Of a DNA stretch of 22,207 bases, positions 16,178-22,207 are shown piece by piece. Source of the DNA: a virus. The notes under the pieces are model-generated. The model made no database searches. It was not told the origin of the DNA and was given only the letters and a program-made list of their open reading frames with translations. Within the stretch, counting starts at the first letter, position 1, and each line of letters opens with the position of its first letter. Both the position numbers and the translations under genes were made by a program. Location: the IMG/VR virus record IMGVR_UViG_3300032289_000120, positions 1-22,207 of that record. One strand, 5' to 3'.

Positions 16178-16963
16178 ATGACAAAAAATTTATTACAGCA
16201 AATTATGATTAAAGAAGTGGAAACTCCAGAGCAGATAGATGCTAAGGAATTGATCAAGGTAATCGAACAAGGATATCTTGTTGGGCGTGAACCAAAGCAT
16301 ACTCAAAAGAAAACCTTTGGACCATCTACTATTGCTTACGGGCATGGAGAATGCCCAAGATACTGGTACCTAGCTTTTGAAGGTGCGATCTTTGAAGACA
16401 ATGCAGATCCTTATGGTGTAGCAAATATGACTAATGGAACTTTATCTCATGGACGTATTGAAGCAGCATTTAAAAACTCTGGTATCTCTGTTGATTCAGA
16501 ATTTAAAATATTTAATGACGATCCACCAATTTTTGGTTATGTAGATAACCTAATCAATTGGAAGGGTGAAGACATTGTAGTTGAAGTTAAGACAACTAAT
16601 AACGAAGTCTTTGAGTATAGAAAGAGAACTAATAAACCTAAGATGGGTCATGTTGTTCAGATCCTTATTTATATGAAGATTCTTAAAAAGTCTAAGGGTA
16701 TTTTAGTTTATGAAAACAAAAATAACCATGAGCTATTAATTATTCCAGTAGAAGTTAATGACCATTATAGACAATGGATTGATCAAGCTTTTGAGTGGAT
16801 GAGAGTGGTCCGTAAGAATTGGGAAGATAAAACTTTACCAACCAAAAACTATAGATCAAACTCAAAGATATGTAAAAACTGTCCAATCAAAAAAGCATGT
16901 ACAGAAGCAGGGGTGGGTGTAGTTAAGATAGCATCCCTGGAGGAACTGAGTGAAACTATGTAA
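16178..16963 (+). CDS. RecB-family PD-(D/E)XK nuclease with Fe-S site (Cas4/AddB-like)
   Basis: A 261-residue protein with AAGGGAA seven bases before ATG 16178. It carries the full motif set of Cas4-type exonucleases: C59 (GECPRYWYL), H91 (TLSHGRIE), D123 (GYVDNL), E136-x-K138 (VVEVKTT), Q161 and Y165 (VQILIYM), and a C-terminal cysteine cluster C232, C235, C241 (ICKNCPIKKAC). With C59 these can ligate a 4Fe-4S cluster. Such enzymes resect double-strand ends to expose single strands. No cas genes or repeats accompany it, so a recombination role beside the RecA/UvsX protein is the natural reading rather than CRISPR adaptation. It is longer than minimal Cas4 (~180-220) by an N-terminal extension of ~45 residues. 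Confidence 0.82.
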   Translation: MTKNLLQQIMIKEVETPEQIDAKELIKVIEQGYLVGREPKHTQKKTFGPSTIAYGHGECPRYWYLAFEGAIFEDNADPYGVANMTNGTLSHGRIEAAFKNSGISVDSEFKIFNDDPPIFGYVDNLINWKGEDIVVEVKTTNNEVFEYRKRTNKPKMGHVVQILIYMKILKKSKGILVYENKNNHELLIIPVEVNDHYRQWIDQAFEWMRVVRKNWEDKTLPTKNYRSNSKICKNCPIKKACTEAGVGVVKIASLEELSETM

Positions 16964-17240
16964 TCGTTGTGATACATACTTTAAACCTAGAGTAAGTTAT
17001 CAGATATATTGTAGCGACATTTGTAGAGAACAATCTACAAAAGAAAAGATTGCCGAAAGGTATCTTGCTACTAGACGACAAAAAAGATATGGTAAAAAAA
17101 GAAATTGTCTTGGGGGATGTGGAATATCATTATCAATATATAATGATTCTGGATTCTGTGCTAATTGTAATGTAAGTGAAAAAGCAGTTAATAAAATGAT
17201 CAAAGAGTTAAAGGGGTTCATTGATTATGAGCAAGAATAA
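16950..17240 (+). CDS. Double zinc-finger protein (two Cys4 sites)
   Basis: A 96-residue protein starting at GTG 16950, about five bases after GGAGGAA, overlapping the nuclease stop by 14 bases. Two zinc sites are plain: C4-x2-C7-x13-C21-x3-C25 (LCNRCDTYF ... YCSDICREQ) and C53-x3-C57-x12-C70-x2-C73 (CLGGCG ... FCANCN). A basic helix (KIAERYLATRRQKRYGKKRN) joins them. The first site resembles the 'Cys-pair then YCSxxC' fingers found with phage and plasmid endonucleases, but no HNH or other catalytic motif is seen. A DNA-binding accessory of the neighbouring nucleases is likely; no exact function is known to me. Confidence 0.7.
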   Translation: MKLCNRCDTYFKPRVSYQIYCSDICREQSTKEKIAERYLATRRQKRYGKKRNCLGGCGISLSIYNDSGFCANCNVSEKAVNKMIKELKGFIDYEQE

Positions 17241-17823
17241 ATGGGGGTACGCTGTACAACCAAATACTTTTTGTGCCATTGATGCTAGTACTAACAGCCT
17301 TGCTTTTGCTTTATTTAGTACCAAAGAAGGTACCCTTGGATCAGTAGGAAAGATTAATTTTGAAGGCAATGATATCTATGAAAAGGTTATGGATGCAGGG
17401 CAAAAAGTAAAAGCATTCCTTGATTTCTATAATGGATTTGAAGCAATTATTATTGAGCATACTGTTTTTATGAATAGCCCTAAGACTGCTGCTGATCTTG
17501 CTTTAGTTCAAGGAGCTATCCTAGGTGCTGCTGGTCAATCTGGAACAAAGGTTATTGGAAGAGTTTCTCCGATTACTTGGCAAAACTATTTAGGAAACAA
17601 GAAGCTGTCAAAAGAAGATCAGGCTTTAATTAGATCTGCTCATCCAGGCAAGTCTGTTTCTTGGTATAAAACATATGAAAGAAACCTTAGAAAAGAAAGA
17701 ACTATAAAGATAGTTAATACTATTTATGATAGATCTATTAATGATAATGATGTTGCTGATGCTTGCGGGATTGGGCATTGGGCGTTAAAAAACTGGGATA
17801 AAGCGATAGGAGATAATAAATAA
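17227..17823 (+). CDS. RuvC-fold nuclease, Holliday junction resolvase-like
   Basis: A 198-residue protein. I use ATG 17227, ten bases after AAGGGG, over the upstream TTG 17221. The RuvC/RNase H-like acidic tetrad is visible: D19 (FCAIDAST), E77 (AIIIEHTV), and D175 with D178 (DNDVADACGIGHWAL). The stretch PITWQNYLGNKK (115-126) corresponds to the region where RuvC-like proteins have a V-x-P-x-x-W/V-K segment. Length is close to bacterial RuvC (~170-190). It may cut Holliday junctions or branched DNA before packaging, like other phage resolvases. It ends in a TAATG with the next gene. Because a second candidate resolvase lies at 15548-15859, the division of labour is uncertain. Confidence 0.8.
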   Translation: MSKNKWGYAVQPNTFCAIDASTNSLAFALFSTKEGTLGSVGKINFEGNDIYEKVMDAGQKVKAFLDFYNGFEAIIIEHTVFMNSPKTAADLALVQGAILGAAGQSGTKVIGRVSPITWQNYLGNKKLSKEDQALIRSAHPGKSVSWYKTYERNLRKERTIKIVNTIYDRSINDNDVADACGIGHWALKNWDKAIGDNK

Positions 17824-18467
17824 TGCCAGAGTTAAATGCAAACATACCACCGATAAACTGTTATGTAAGAGGAAACTATTTAAGAAATCATCAAGACAGC
17901 CATGACAAATATTTTGAATGTGTTGTTTTTGGTGTTTCAAGCTTAAAGTCTAGAAGCCCACTGTTTCATATTATGATGCCAGATGGTGGATTGTGGTGGA
18001 GACTTCCAATCTCTGCCTTCTGTACTGAGCCAGGAGTTCCTGAAGTTGATCTACACAATCTAGTGTTGTGGAATTCTTTTAGCCACCACGTTGCCGTAAC
18101 AAGATTTGAAAATCTAACAAACCTTAGAATGTCTTATATAGACAGAACAAAGACAATGAATAAAGGAACATACTTATTTACATTAGACTGGCATAACCCA
18201 GACACAAATGTTTTAGATGATGGATACTCTGAGAGCCCAGCAGATCACAAGTGTGGGCATGTTATTCAAAGAGACGATGGAAACTTTGCAATTCAGCCTA
18301 ATAATAGAGTTCGTGTATATGAACCATCGTTTACCCTGGAAAAAGAATACTTAATTGATAGAATTATTAACGAAAGAAAATATGATGTAGAAAATCAAGA
18401 TAAATGGATCATGGAAAACTCTGATAGATTTAACTATGAGATTGATTTAAACGAGGTTGACAAATAA
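17823..18467 (+). CDS. Conserved-looking phage protein, unknown function
   Basis: A 214-residue soluble protein starting in a TAATG overlap with the resolvase stop. The N-terminus reads PELNANIPPINCYVRGNYLR, then DKYFECVVFGVSSL and GLWWRLPISAF, WHNP and DDGNFAIQPNNRVRVYEPSF. The pattern of hydrophobic strands with W/H/D residues is distinctive. I believe related proteins occur near replication genes of other marine and freshwater phages, but I know no assigned role. No nucleotide-binding loop, zinc cluster or membrane segment is visible. The C-terminal third is highly charged and helical (LIDRIINERKYDVENQDKWI). The co-transcribed position suggests DNA metabolism rather than a virion role, weakly. 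Confidence 0.7.
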   Translation: MPELNANIPPINCYVRGNYLRNHQDSHDKYFECVVFGVSSLKSRSPLFHIMMPDGGLWWRLPISAFCTEPGVPEVDLHNLVLWNSFSHHVAVTRFENLTNLRMSYIDRTKTMNKGTYLFTLDWHNPDTNVLDDGYSESPADHKCGHVIQRDDGNFAIQPNNRVRVYEPSFTLEKEYLIDRIINERKYDVENQDKWIMENSDRFNYEIDLNEVDK

Positions 18468-18485
18468 TATTATGTCTGCTAAACT
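18457..18485 (+). promoter_or_regulatory. Candidate promoter (TTGACA-N17-TAAACT) before the small genes/terminase
   Basis: A perfect TTGACA (18457-18462), formed in the last codons of the previous gene, a 17-base spacer ending in TGC, then TAAACT (18480-18485). It closely resembles the ssb element at 10356-10385. The start would fall near 18492, inside the 51-residue gene, so it would serve the membrane peptide, DUF3310 and terminase genes rather than that gene. Confidence 0.4.
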
Positions 18486-18627
18486 ATATACAAGCAACTT
18501 ATGGTTACATAAACGCTATGTAATTGATAAGAAAACTCCAGAGGAGATTGCCAAGGAGTGCGGTACTAGCGTTGAAACAATTTATGTTTACCTAGCTAAA
18601 TTTGAATTAAGGAAGTCAAGACGATGA
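18472..18627 (+). CDS. 51-residue helix-turn-helix protein
   Basis: A very short gene, ATG 18472 to TGA 18625-18627. The translation runs MSAKLYTSNLWLHKRY, then VIDKKTPEEIAKECGTSVET and IYVYLAKFELRKSRR. It has the form of a homeodomain-like/sigma-region-4-like helix-turn-helix: L-x-x-x-Y, '(T/S)-P-E-E-I-A-K-E-C-G-(T/V)-S-V-E-T-I-Y-x-Y-L-x-K-F'. Proteins of just this size and layout occur in phages. A weak ribosome site (GAGG about 15 bases upstream) suggests low expression. Its stop overlaps the next start (ATGA). It could be a regulator of the late genes that follow or a truncated transposase-type helix; the exact target is unknown. Confidence 0.65.
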   Translation: MSAKLYTSNLWLHKRYVIDKKTPEEIAKECGTSVETIYVYLAKFELRKSRR

Positions 18628-18749
18628 ATAAAGCACAAAAGCTTTTTATTGGATTAGTCATAGCCTGTTCTGTTGGCTTAACTTACGCAGCATCAGTTGT
18701 TAAAGATATACCAGATGCTTTTGATTGGGAGGGTGATGATGAGCAATAA
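18624..18749 (+). CDS. 41-residue membrane-anchored or exported peptide
   Basis: A tiny gene, ATG 18624 (ATGA overlap) to TAA 18747-18749, with AAGGAAG eight bases before the start. The N-terminus is MNKAQK followed by ~17 hydrophobic residues (LFIGLVIACSVGLTYAA), then an acidic tail VVKDIPDAFDWEGDDEQ. This is a signal peptide or signal anchor: T-Y-A-A offers a signal peptidase I site and V-I-A-C a weak lipobox. The acidic end would face outside. Possible roles are a lysis-related or superinfection-blocking peptide; neither is shown. The good ribosome site and coupling on both sides argue that it is a real gene. Confidence 0.55.
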   Translation: MNKAQKLFIGLVIACSVGLTYAASVVKDIPDAFDWEGDDEQ

Positions 18750-18981
18750 CTTAACCATTACAGTTGATCAAGTAAATAATCCACAGCATTACACAACAGA
18801 TCCTTCTGGCGTAGAGTGTATTCAAATTACTAGACATCGCAACTTTAACATTGGCAATGCTTTTAAATACCTTTGGCGAGCAGGGCTTAAAGATGAATCT
18901 AAAACCATACAAGATCTAGAAAAAGCTATCTTCTATATCAAAGATGAAATAAATAGATTAGAAGGCAAGTATGTCAACTGA
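18739..18981 (+). CDS. DUF3310 family protein (T7 gp1.7-like nucleotide kinase?)
   Basis: An 80-residue protein. I start at ATG 18739, five bases after GGAGGG (18728-18733), over an in-frame ATG one codon earlier and an ATT/TTG extension that would lie in the peptide gene. It matches the DUF3310 signature: NPQHYT, then ECIQIT, NFNIGNAFKYLWRAGLK and LEKAIFYIKDEI. The family includes T7 gp1.7, reported as an unusual nucleotide kinase for dGMP and dTMP without a P-loop. This protein carries little more than the core domain. A role in nucleotide supply during replication is thus possible, but catalytic competence cannot be judged from sequence. Its end overlaps the small terminase start by 11 bases. 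Confidence 0.82.
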   Translation: MSNNLTITVDQVNNPQHYTTDPSGVECIQITRHRNFNIGNAFKYLWRAGLKDESKTIQDLEKAIFYIKDEINRLEGKYVN

Positions 18982-19507
18982 AGAAGATTTAGTTAAGCAC
19001 TTAGATCAAGTCAATGATGTTGTTTCAGAATACTTAAAGGGTAACGATCCAACAGTTATTTCTAAAGAGCTTGACATTCCAAGAACTAGAGTTGTAAGTC
19101 TTATCAATGAGTGGAAGACTATGGCTTCTGATAATGCTGCCATCCGTGCCAGAGCAAAAGAAGCTTTAGTAGGTGCAGACACACATTATAGTAAGTTAAT
19201 TACAAAAACATATGAAGTTATTGATGAAGCATCACTAACAAATAACTTAAGTGCAAAAACTCAGGGTATAAAACTTGTTATGGATATTGAGTCTAAGCGT
19301 ATTGATATGCTACAAAAGGCTGGTCTTCTTGAAAATAAAGAACTTGCAGAAGAGATGGTTGAGATTGAACGAAAGCAAGAAGTTCTTGTTGGAATACTTA
19401 GAGATATCGCATCTGAGCATCCTGAAGTCAGAGATATTATTATGCAAAGATTATCTTCAATTGCCAAAGATGGAGAGGTAATCACTGTTGTCCACGATGT
19501 TCAATGA
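18971..19507 (+). CDS. terS: Terminase small subunit (putative)
   Basis: A 178-residue, mostly helical protein immediately before the large terminase, overlapping it by 20 bases. Residues ~21-50 (GNDPTVISKELDIPRTRVVS, then LINEWK) make a helix-turn-helix of the kind that binds pac/cos sites in small terminases. Central helices (IKLVMDIESKRIDMLQKAGL, then ELAEEMVEIERKQEVLVG) are long and suited to ring oligomerisation. The C-terminal segment (DGEVITVVHDVQ) is short and may contact the large subunit. It would recognise the concatemer and start packaging. Length and position fit the family; identity is by context more than by strong motif. Confidence 0.75.
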   Translation: MSTEEDLVKHLDQVNDVVSEYLKGNDPTVISKELDIPRTRVVSLINEWKTMASDNAAIRARAKEALVGADTHYSKLITKTYEVIDEASLTNNLSAKTQGIKLVMDIESKRIDMLQKAGLLENKELAEEMVEIERKQEVLVGILRDIASEHPEVRDIIMQRLSSIAKDGEVITVVHDVQ

Positions 19508-21269
19508 TTTCCTTGAAGTTCTAAAGGAGAATCACTTTATTGAAAAACCTGTTGACGCAAAGACATTTGTTGAGTCTCCAGAGTACCTTGGACAACCCCC
19601 TTTATCTGATATACAGTACACAATTGTAGAAGCAATGAGTCAAATTTATCGCAAAGAAGATGTTGTTGATATCATGGGTGATGCTGGAGAAGAATATTTT
19701 AAAAAGTATACAAAGAATGAATTGATCTTGCAACTTGGCAAGGGATCTGGAAAAGACTTCGTATCTACAGTAGCATGTGCTTATGTAGTGTATAAAATGT
19801 TATGTTTAAAAGATCCCGCAATTTATTATGGTAAGCCTGCTGGAGATGCTATTGATATTATTAACGTTGCTGTAAATGCTCAACAGGCTAAGAACGTTTT
19901 CTTTAAAGGCTTTAAGTCTAAGATTGAAAGATCTCCTTGGTTTGCTGGAAAGTATAACCCCAAGGCAGACTCGATTGAGTTTGATAAATCTATTACCGTG
20001 TATTCTGGTCACTCAGAACGTGAATCACACGAAGGTTTAAACTTATTCATGGCAGTACTTGATGAAATTTCTGGTTTTGCTTCTGAAGTTGCAACAGGAA
20101 ATGAACAGGGTAAGACTGCTGATAATATCTATAAAGCTTTTCGTGGTACTGTAGACTCTCGTTTTCCTGACTTAGGAAAGGTAGTTCTTCTATCGTTCCC
20201 CCGCTATCCAGGAGACTTTATTTCTCAACGGTATGACTCAGTAATTGCTGATAAAGAAGTAATAGAAAAAACACATAAGTTTATTATTAACGAAGACTTG
20301 CCACATGATAATCCAGATAATACATTTGAAATTTCGTGGGAAGAAGATCATATCCTGTCATATAAAATACCAAAGATATTTGCATTGAAGAGACCTACAT
20401 GGGATGTAAACCCTACTCGTAAGATTGATGATTTTAAGATTGCTTTCCTTACAGATCTAGGAGATGCCATGATGCGTTTCCTTTGTACTCCAACATATTC
20501 ATCTGATGCTTTCTTTAAACAAAAAGATAAGTTACAAAAATGTATGAATGTTAGAAACCCTATTGATAATTTTAAAAGGTTTGATGAATCTTTTACTCCA
20601 GATCCAGATACTATTTATTATATCCATGCTGACCTTGCACAAAAGCATGACAAGTGTGCTGTTGCTATTGCTCACGTTGATCGCTGGGTTAATATTAAAG
20701 TAATTAAAGATTATGAACAGGTAGTTCCAGTTGTAGTTGTTGATGCCGTTGCTTGGTGGGACCCAAGAACTGAGGGCCCAGTAAACTTATCTGAGGTTAA
20801 ACAGTGGATCATTAAACTTCGTAGAGAAGGTTTTAACTTAGGCATGGTTTCATTTGACCGCTGGCAATCATTTGATATCCAAAATGAACTACAATCTGTA
20901 GGGGTAAGAACAGAAACAGTGTCTGTTGCCAAAAAACACTATGAAGATTTAGCTATGATGGTTTATGAGGAAAGAGTAGCCATGCCTATGATTCCTTTAT
21001 TACTAGAAGAACTATCAGAGTTAAAAATTATGAAGGGTAATCGTGTAGATCACCCCCGTAAAAAATCTAAGGACTTAGCGGATGCTGTTTGTGGGGCAGT
21101 ATTCGGAGCCATCTCTCATACACCTAAAAACCTTAATGTTGAGGTTGAGGTCCATACGTGGGCTAATTCAGCCAAATTTGCAAAGAAGGACAAGGGTATG
21201 ATAGAATTAGATTCAAAGGAAATGACTGACGAAATCAGTGATTTCTTAGGTAAATTTAATTTACTATAA
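19488..21269 (+). CDS. terL: Terminase large subunit
   Basis: A 593-residue packaging motor. I start at TTG 19488 (nine bases after AGAGG); ATG 19497 is the alternative. The ATPase domain has the adenine-binding Q43, Walker A LGKGSGKD (83-90; aspartate follows the lysine where Ser/Thr is usual), Walker B FMAVLDE (D192, E193) and coupling segment VVLLSFPRYPGDF. The nuclease domain keeps three metal-binding aspartates: D382 (IHADLAQKHD), D457 (VSFDRWQS) and D532 (KDLADAVCG). It would translocate and cut genomic DNA at the portal. A following portal gene would be expected but is not seen before the window ends; instead a secreted-protein gene follows after 42 bases. Confidence 0.92.
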   Translation: MSTMFNDFLEVLKENHFIEKPVDAKTFVESPEYLGQPPLSDIQYTIVEAMSQIYRKEDVVDIMGDAGEEYFKKYTKNELILQLGKGSGKDFVSTVACAYVVYKMLCLKDPAIYYGKPAGDAIDIINVAVNAQQAKNVFFKGFKSKIERSPWFAGKYNPKADSIEFDKSITVYSGHSERESHEGLNLFMAVLDEISGFASEVATGNEQGKTADNIYKAFRGTVDSRFPDLGKVVLLSFPRYPGDFISQRYDSVIADKEVIEKTHKFIINEDLPHDNPDNTFEISWEEDHILSYKIPKIFALKRPTWDVNPTRKIDDFKIAFLTDLGDAMMRFLCTPTYSSDAFFKQKDKLQKCMNVRNPIDNFKRFDESFTPDPDTIYYIHADLAQKHDKCAVAIAHVDRWVNIKVIKDYEQVVPVVVVDAVAWWDPRTEGPVNLSEVKQWIIKLRREGFNLGMVSFDRWQSFDIQNELQSVGVRTETVSVAKKHYEDLAMMVYEERVAMPMIPLLLEELSELKIMKGNRVDHPRKKSKDLADAVCGAVFGAISHTPKNLNVEVEVHTWANSAKFAKKDKGMIELDSKEMTDEISDFLGKFNLL

Positions 21270-21290
21270 GATTCTGATTAAATTATCAGA
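21231..21290 (+). repeat. Two inverted repeats around the terL stop
   Basis: GAAATCA-G-TGATTTC (21231-21245) is a perfect 7-base-arm palindrome in the last terL codons. TCTGAT-N6-ATCAGA (21273-21290) is a second one, just after the stop. Neither is followed by a T-run, so they are not clear intrinsic terminators; operator or processing sites ahead of the secreted-protein gene are possible. Confidence 0.4.
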
Positions 21291-21311
21291 TAAAAACTAA
21301 CAAGGAGAAAA

Positions 21312-22207
21312 ATGAATTCATTCAAGAAAATCGCTATTGTCATCGCTGCAGCCCTGACTAGCACAGTATTATCTACAACCGCATCTAGTGCAGCACCTCT
21401 TGCTGTCACAGTTGCATCAGTTACTAACGTAACTACTACTGCAGCACCTCAAACAATTGCTGTTCCATCAACTAACGTTATTGATGCAGCACGTACAGTT
21501 GCAATTACTGCAACAGCAGATGCAAATACATCTGTTACTTTTACAGCATCACCAACAGTCAAGTTGGTTTCTGCTCTTAATACAGTTGATGCGCCAAAGA
21601 ATGTAAACAGTGGAGTTTCTGCTTTAACTGGTATTTCAACAGGTGCAGCAATTACTGTATACGCATACACAACATCAACAGCAGTCGGCTCAGTTACCGT
21701 TACAAATGGTGCTTATTCAACAATTGTTTTTGTTAAGGGTGTAGCAGGACCTGCTTATAATCTAGCAGTTACAGTTCCTACAGCAGCAGCAGTTGGAACA
21801 GTTCCAGCAATTTCAGTTACAACAACTGACGTTTTTGGTAACGCATCTTCAGATACAGTAACAGCAACAATCGTTGGTTCAACTTTTGCTGATGGAACAT
21901 CAGTCAAGTCAGTATCTCCAGAAGTTGCTTCATACTCACTTGCAGTTGGTGTAGCAGGAGAAGTTACAGTAATTGTAACTGGCCTTACACTAGTTGCTCC
22001 AGTAGCAGGTTTTGCAGCACCAGTAAAGGCAGCCATTGCTAAGTTTACTATCGCTGACCTTGCTGCTGACATTGCAGCACTAAAGGCTTCAATTGCAGTA
22101 GAAAAGGCTGGTCGTGCAGCAGATGCAGCACTAGCAGCAGAGGCTGTAAAGGTTGCTAAAGCAGTAGCAGATAAAGCCCTAGCAGATGCTAAGGTTGCCT
22201 CAGATAA
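21312..22207 (+). CDS. Secreted Ala/Thr/Val-rich surface protein (partial, cut by right edge)
   Basis: An open frame from ATG 21312, with a strong AAGGAG five to six bases upstream, runs to the edge without a stop (298 visible codons). The N-terminus MNSFKKIAIVIAAALTSTVL then STTASSAAP is a classic Sec signal peptide with an A-x-A-type site near S-S-A-A. The mature part is beta-rich; residues ~150-235 contain repeats of 'V-T-V-P ... V-T-T-T-D-V-F-G-N-A-S-S-D-T' typical of bacterial Ig-like/invasin domains. From ~248 an Ala-rich coiled coil begins (ADLAADIAALKASIAVEKAG). It looks like a host-type cell-surface or S-layer protein rather than a virion part. It is richer in GC than most neighbours. 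Being phage-borne next to terL, it might remodel the host surface; that is inference. Confidence 0.75.
   Translation, partial: MNSFKKIAIVIAAALTSTVLSTTASSAAPLAVTVASVTNVTTTAAPQTIAVPSTNVIDAARTVAITATADANTSVTFTASPTVKLVSALNTVDAPKNVNSGVSALTGISTGAAITVYAYTTSTAVGSVTVTNGAYSTIVFVKGVAGPAYNLAVTVPTAAAVGTVPAISVTTTDVFGNASSDTVTATIVGSTFADGTSVKSVSPEVASYSLAVGVAGEVTVIVTGLTLVAPVAGFAAPVKAAIAKFTIADLAADIAALKASIAVEKAGRAADAALAAEAVKVAKAVADKALADAKVASD

Noticed and set aside
16178-16963. CRISPR-Cas locus suggested by the Cas4-like gene
   Set aside because: No repeat-spacer array and no other cas genes are present; the neighbours are recombination genes.
18697-18738. Extended start for the DUF3310 protein
   Set aside because: The extension lies within the 41-residue peptide gene and is not family-like; GGAGGG is placed for ATG 18739.
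21273-21297. Intrinsic terminator after terL
   Set aside because: The stem is only six A/T-rich base pairs and is followed by an A-run, not a T-run, on the transcribed strand.
21449-22072. Two minus-strand open frames opposite the secreted-protein gene
   Set aside because: They are Thr/Ala/Val-rich mirror images of the strongly biased plus-strand codons; the plus frame has a ribosome site and a signal peptide.
1-22207. tRNA genes or an integration site
   Set aside because: Gaps between genes are too short for a tRNA, and no integrase, attachment-type repeat or lysogeny repressor was recognised.

Overview
The window is 22.2 kb of one strand-coherent, AT-rich genome of a tailed double-stranded DNA phage (Caudoviricetes). 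Every supportable gene reads on the + strand. Genes abut or overlap by a few bases (many ATGA or TAATG junctions). No stretch over 300 bases lacks a gene; the longest gaps are about 40 bases, and I see no tRNA, rRNA, CRISPR array, integrase or insertion sequence. The host is not stated by the sequence. A C-family DNA polymerase with a complete PHP metal site, and a secreted Ala/Thr/Val-rich surface-type protein, fit a low-GC aquatic actinobacterium (Nanopelagicales-like), but that is inference from family resemblance.

Layout. (1) 1-7037: end of the tail/baseplate block: the last codons of a tail protein, a 1441-residue minor tail protein with an internal lectin-like domain, and four smaller virion-type proteins. 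(2) 7047-7726: a zinc-ribbon microprotein and a MerR/excisionase-type helix-turn-helix protein. (3) 7747-14344: replication: a 68-residue unknown, a candidate helicase loader, DnaB-like helicase, DnaG-like primase, single-strand DNA-binding protein and a full DnaE-type polymerase. (4) 14364-17824: recombination: a RecA/UvsX recombinase, a zinc-finger microprotein, a small PD-(D/E)XK nuclease, a candidate UvsY-like mediator, a Cas4/AddB-like iron-sulfur nuclease, a double zinc-finger protein and a RuvC-fold nuclease. (5) 17823-18981: a conserved unknown, two very short genes (a 51-residue helix-turn-helix protein and a 41-residue membrane or exported peptide) and a DUF3310 protein. (6) 18971-21269: small and large terminase. 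(7) 21312 to the right edge: an incomplete gene for a Sec-exported, Ig-like and coiled-coil surface protein, placed just after the large terminase, where portal and capsid genes often begin.

How the genes fit together. The replication block supplies helicase, primase, SSB and a polymerase that probably proofreads with its own PHP domain, since no separate exonuclease is seen. The recombinase, candidate mediator and three nuclease/resolvase-type proteins next door suggest T4-style recombination-dependent replication that feeds concatemers to the terminase. Small zinc and helix-turn-helix proteins probably regulate or serve as accessories. Candidate sigma70-type promoters lie before the replication block (7640-7668), before ssb (10356-10385) and before the small-gene/terminase block (18457-18485), with two extended -10 elements at 6568 and 16149.

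Most interesting points: the secreted host-like protein beside terL; the compact recombination module with a candidate UvsY analogue and a variant RecA P-loop; two closely similar TTGACA...TGCTAAACT elements; two overlapping microgenes; and sharp GC-rich patches in the polymerase gene and at the left edge. All family assignments come from reading motifs by eye; no database search was possible.
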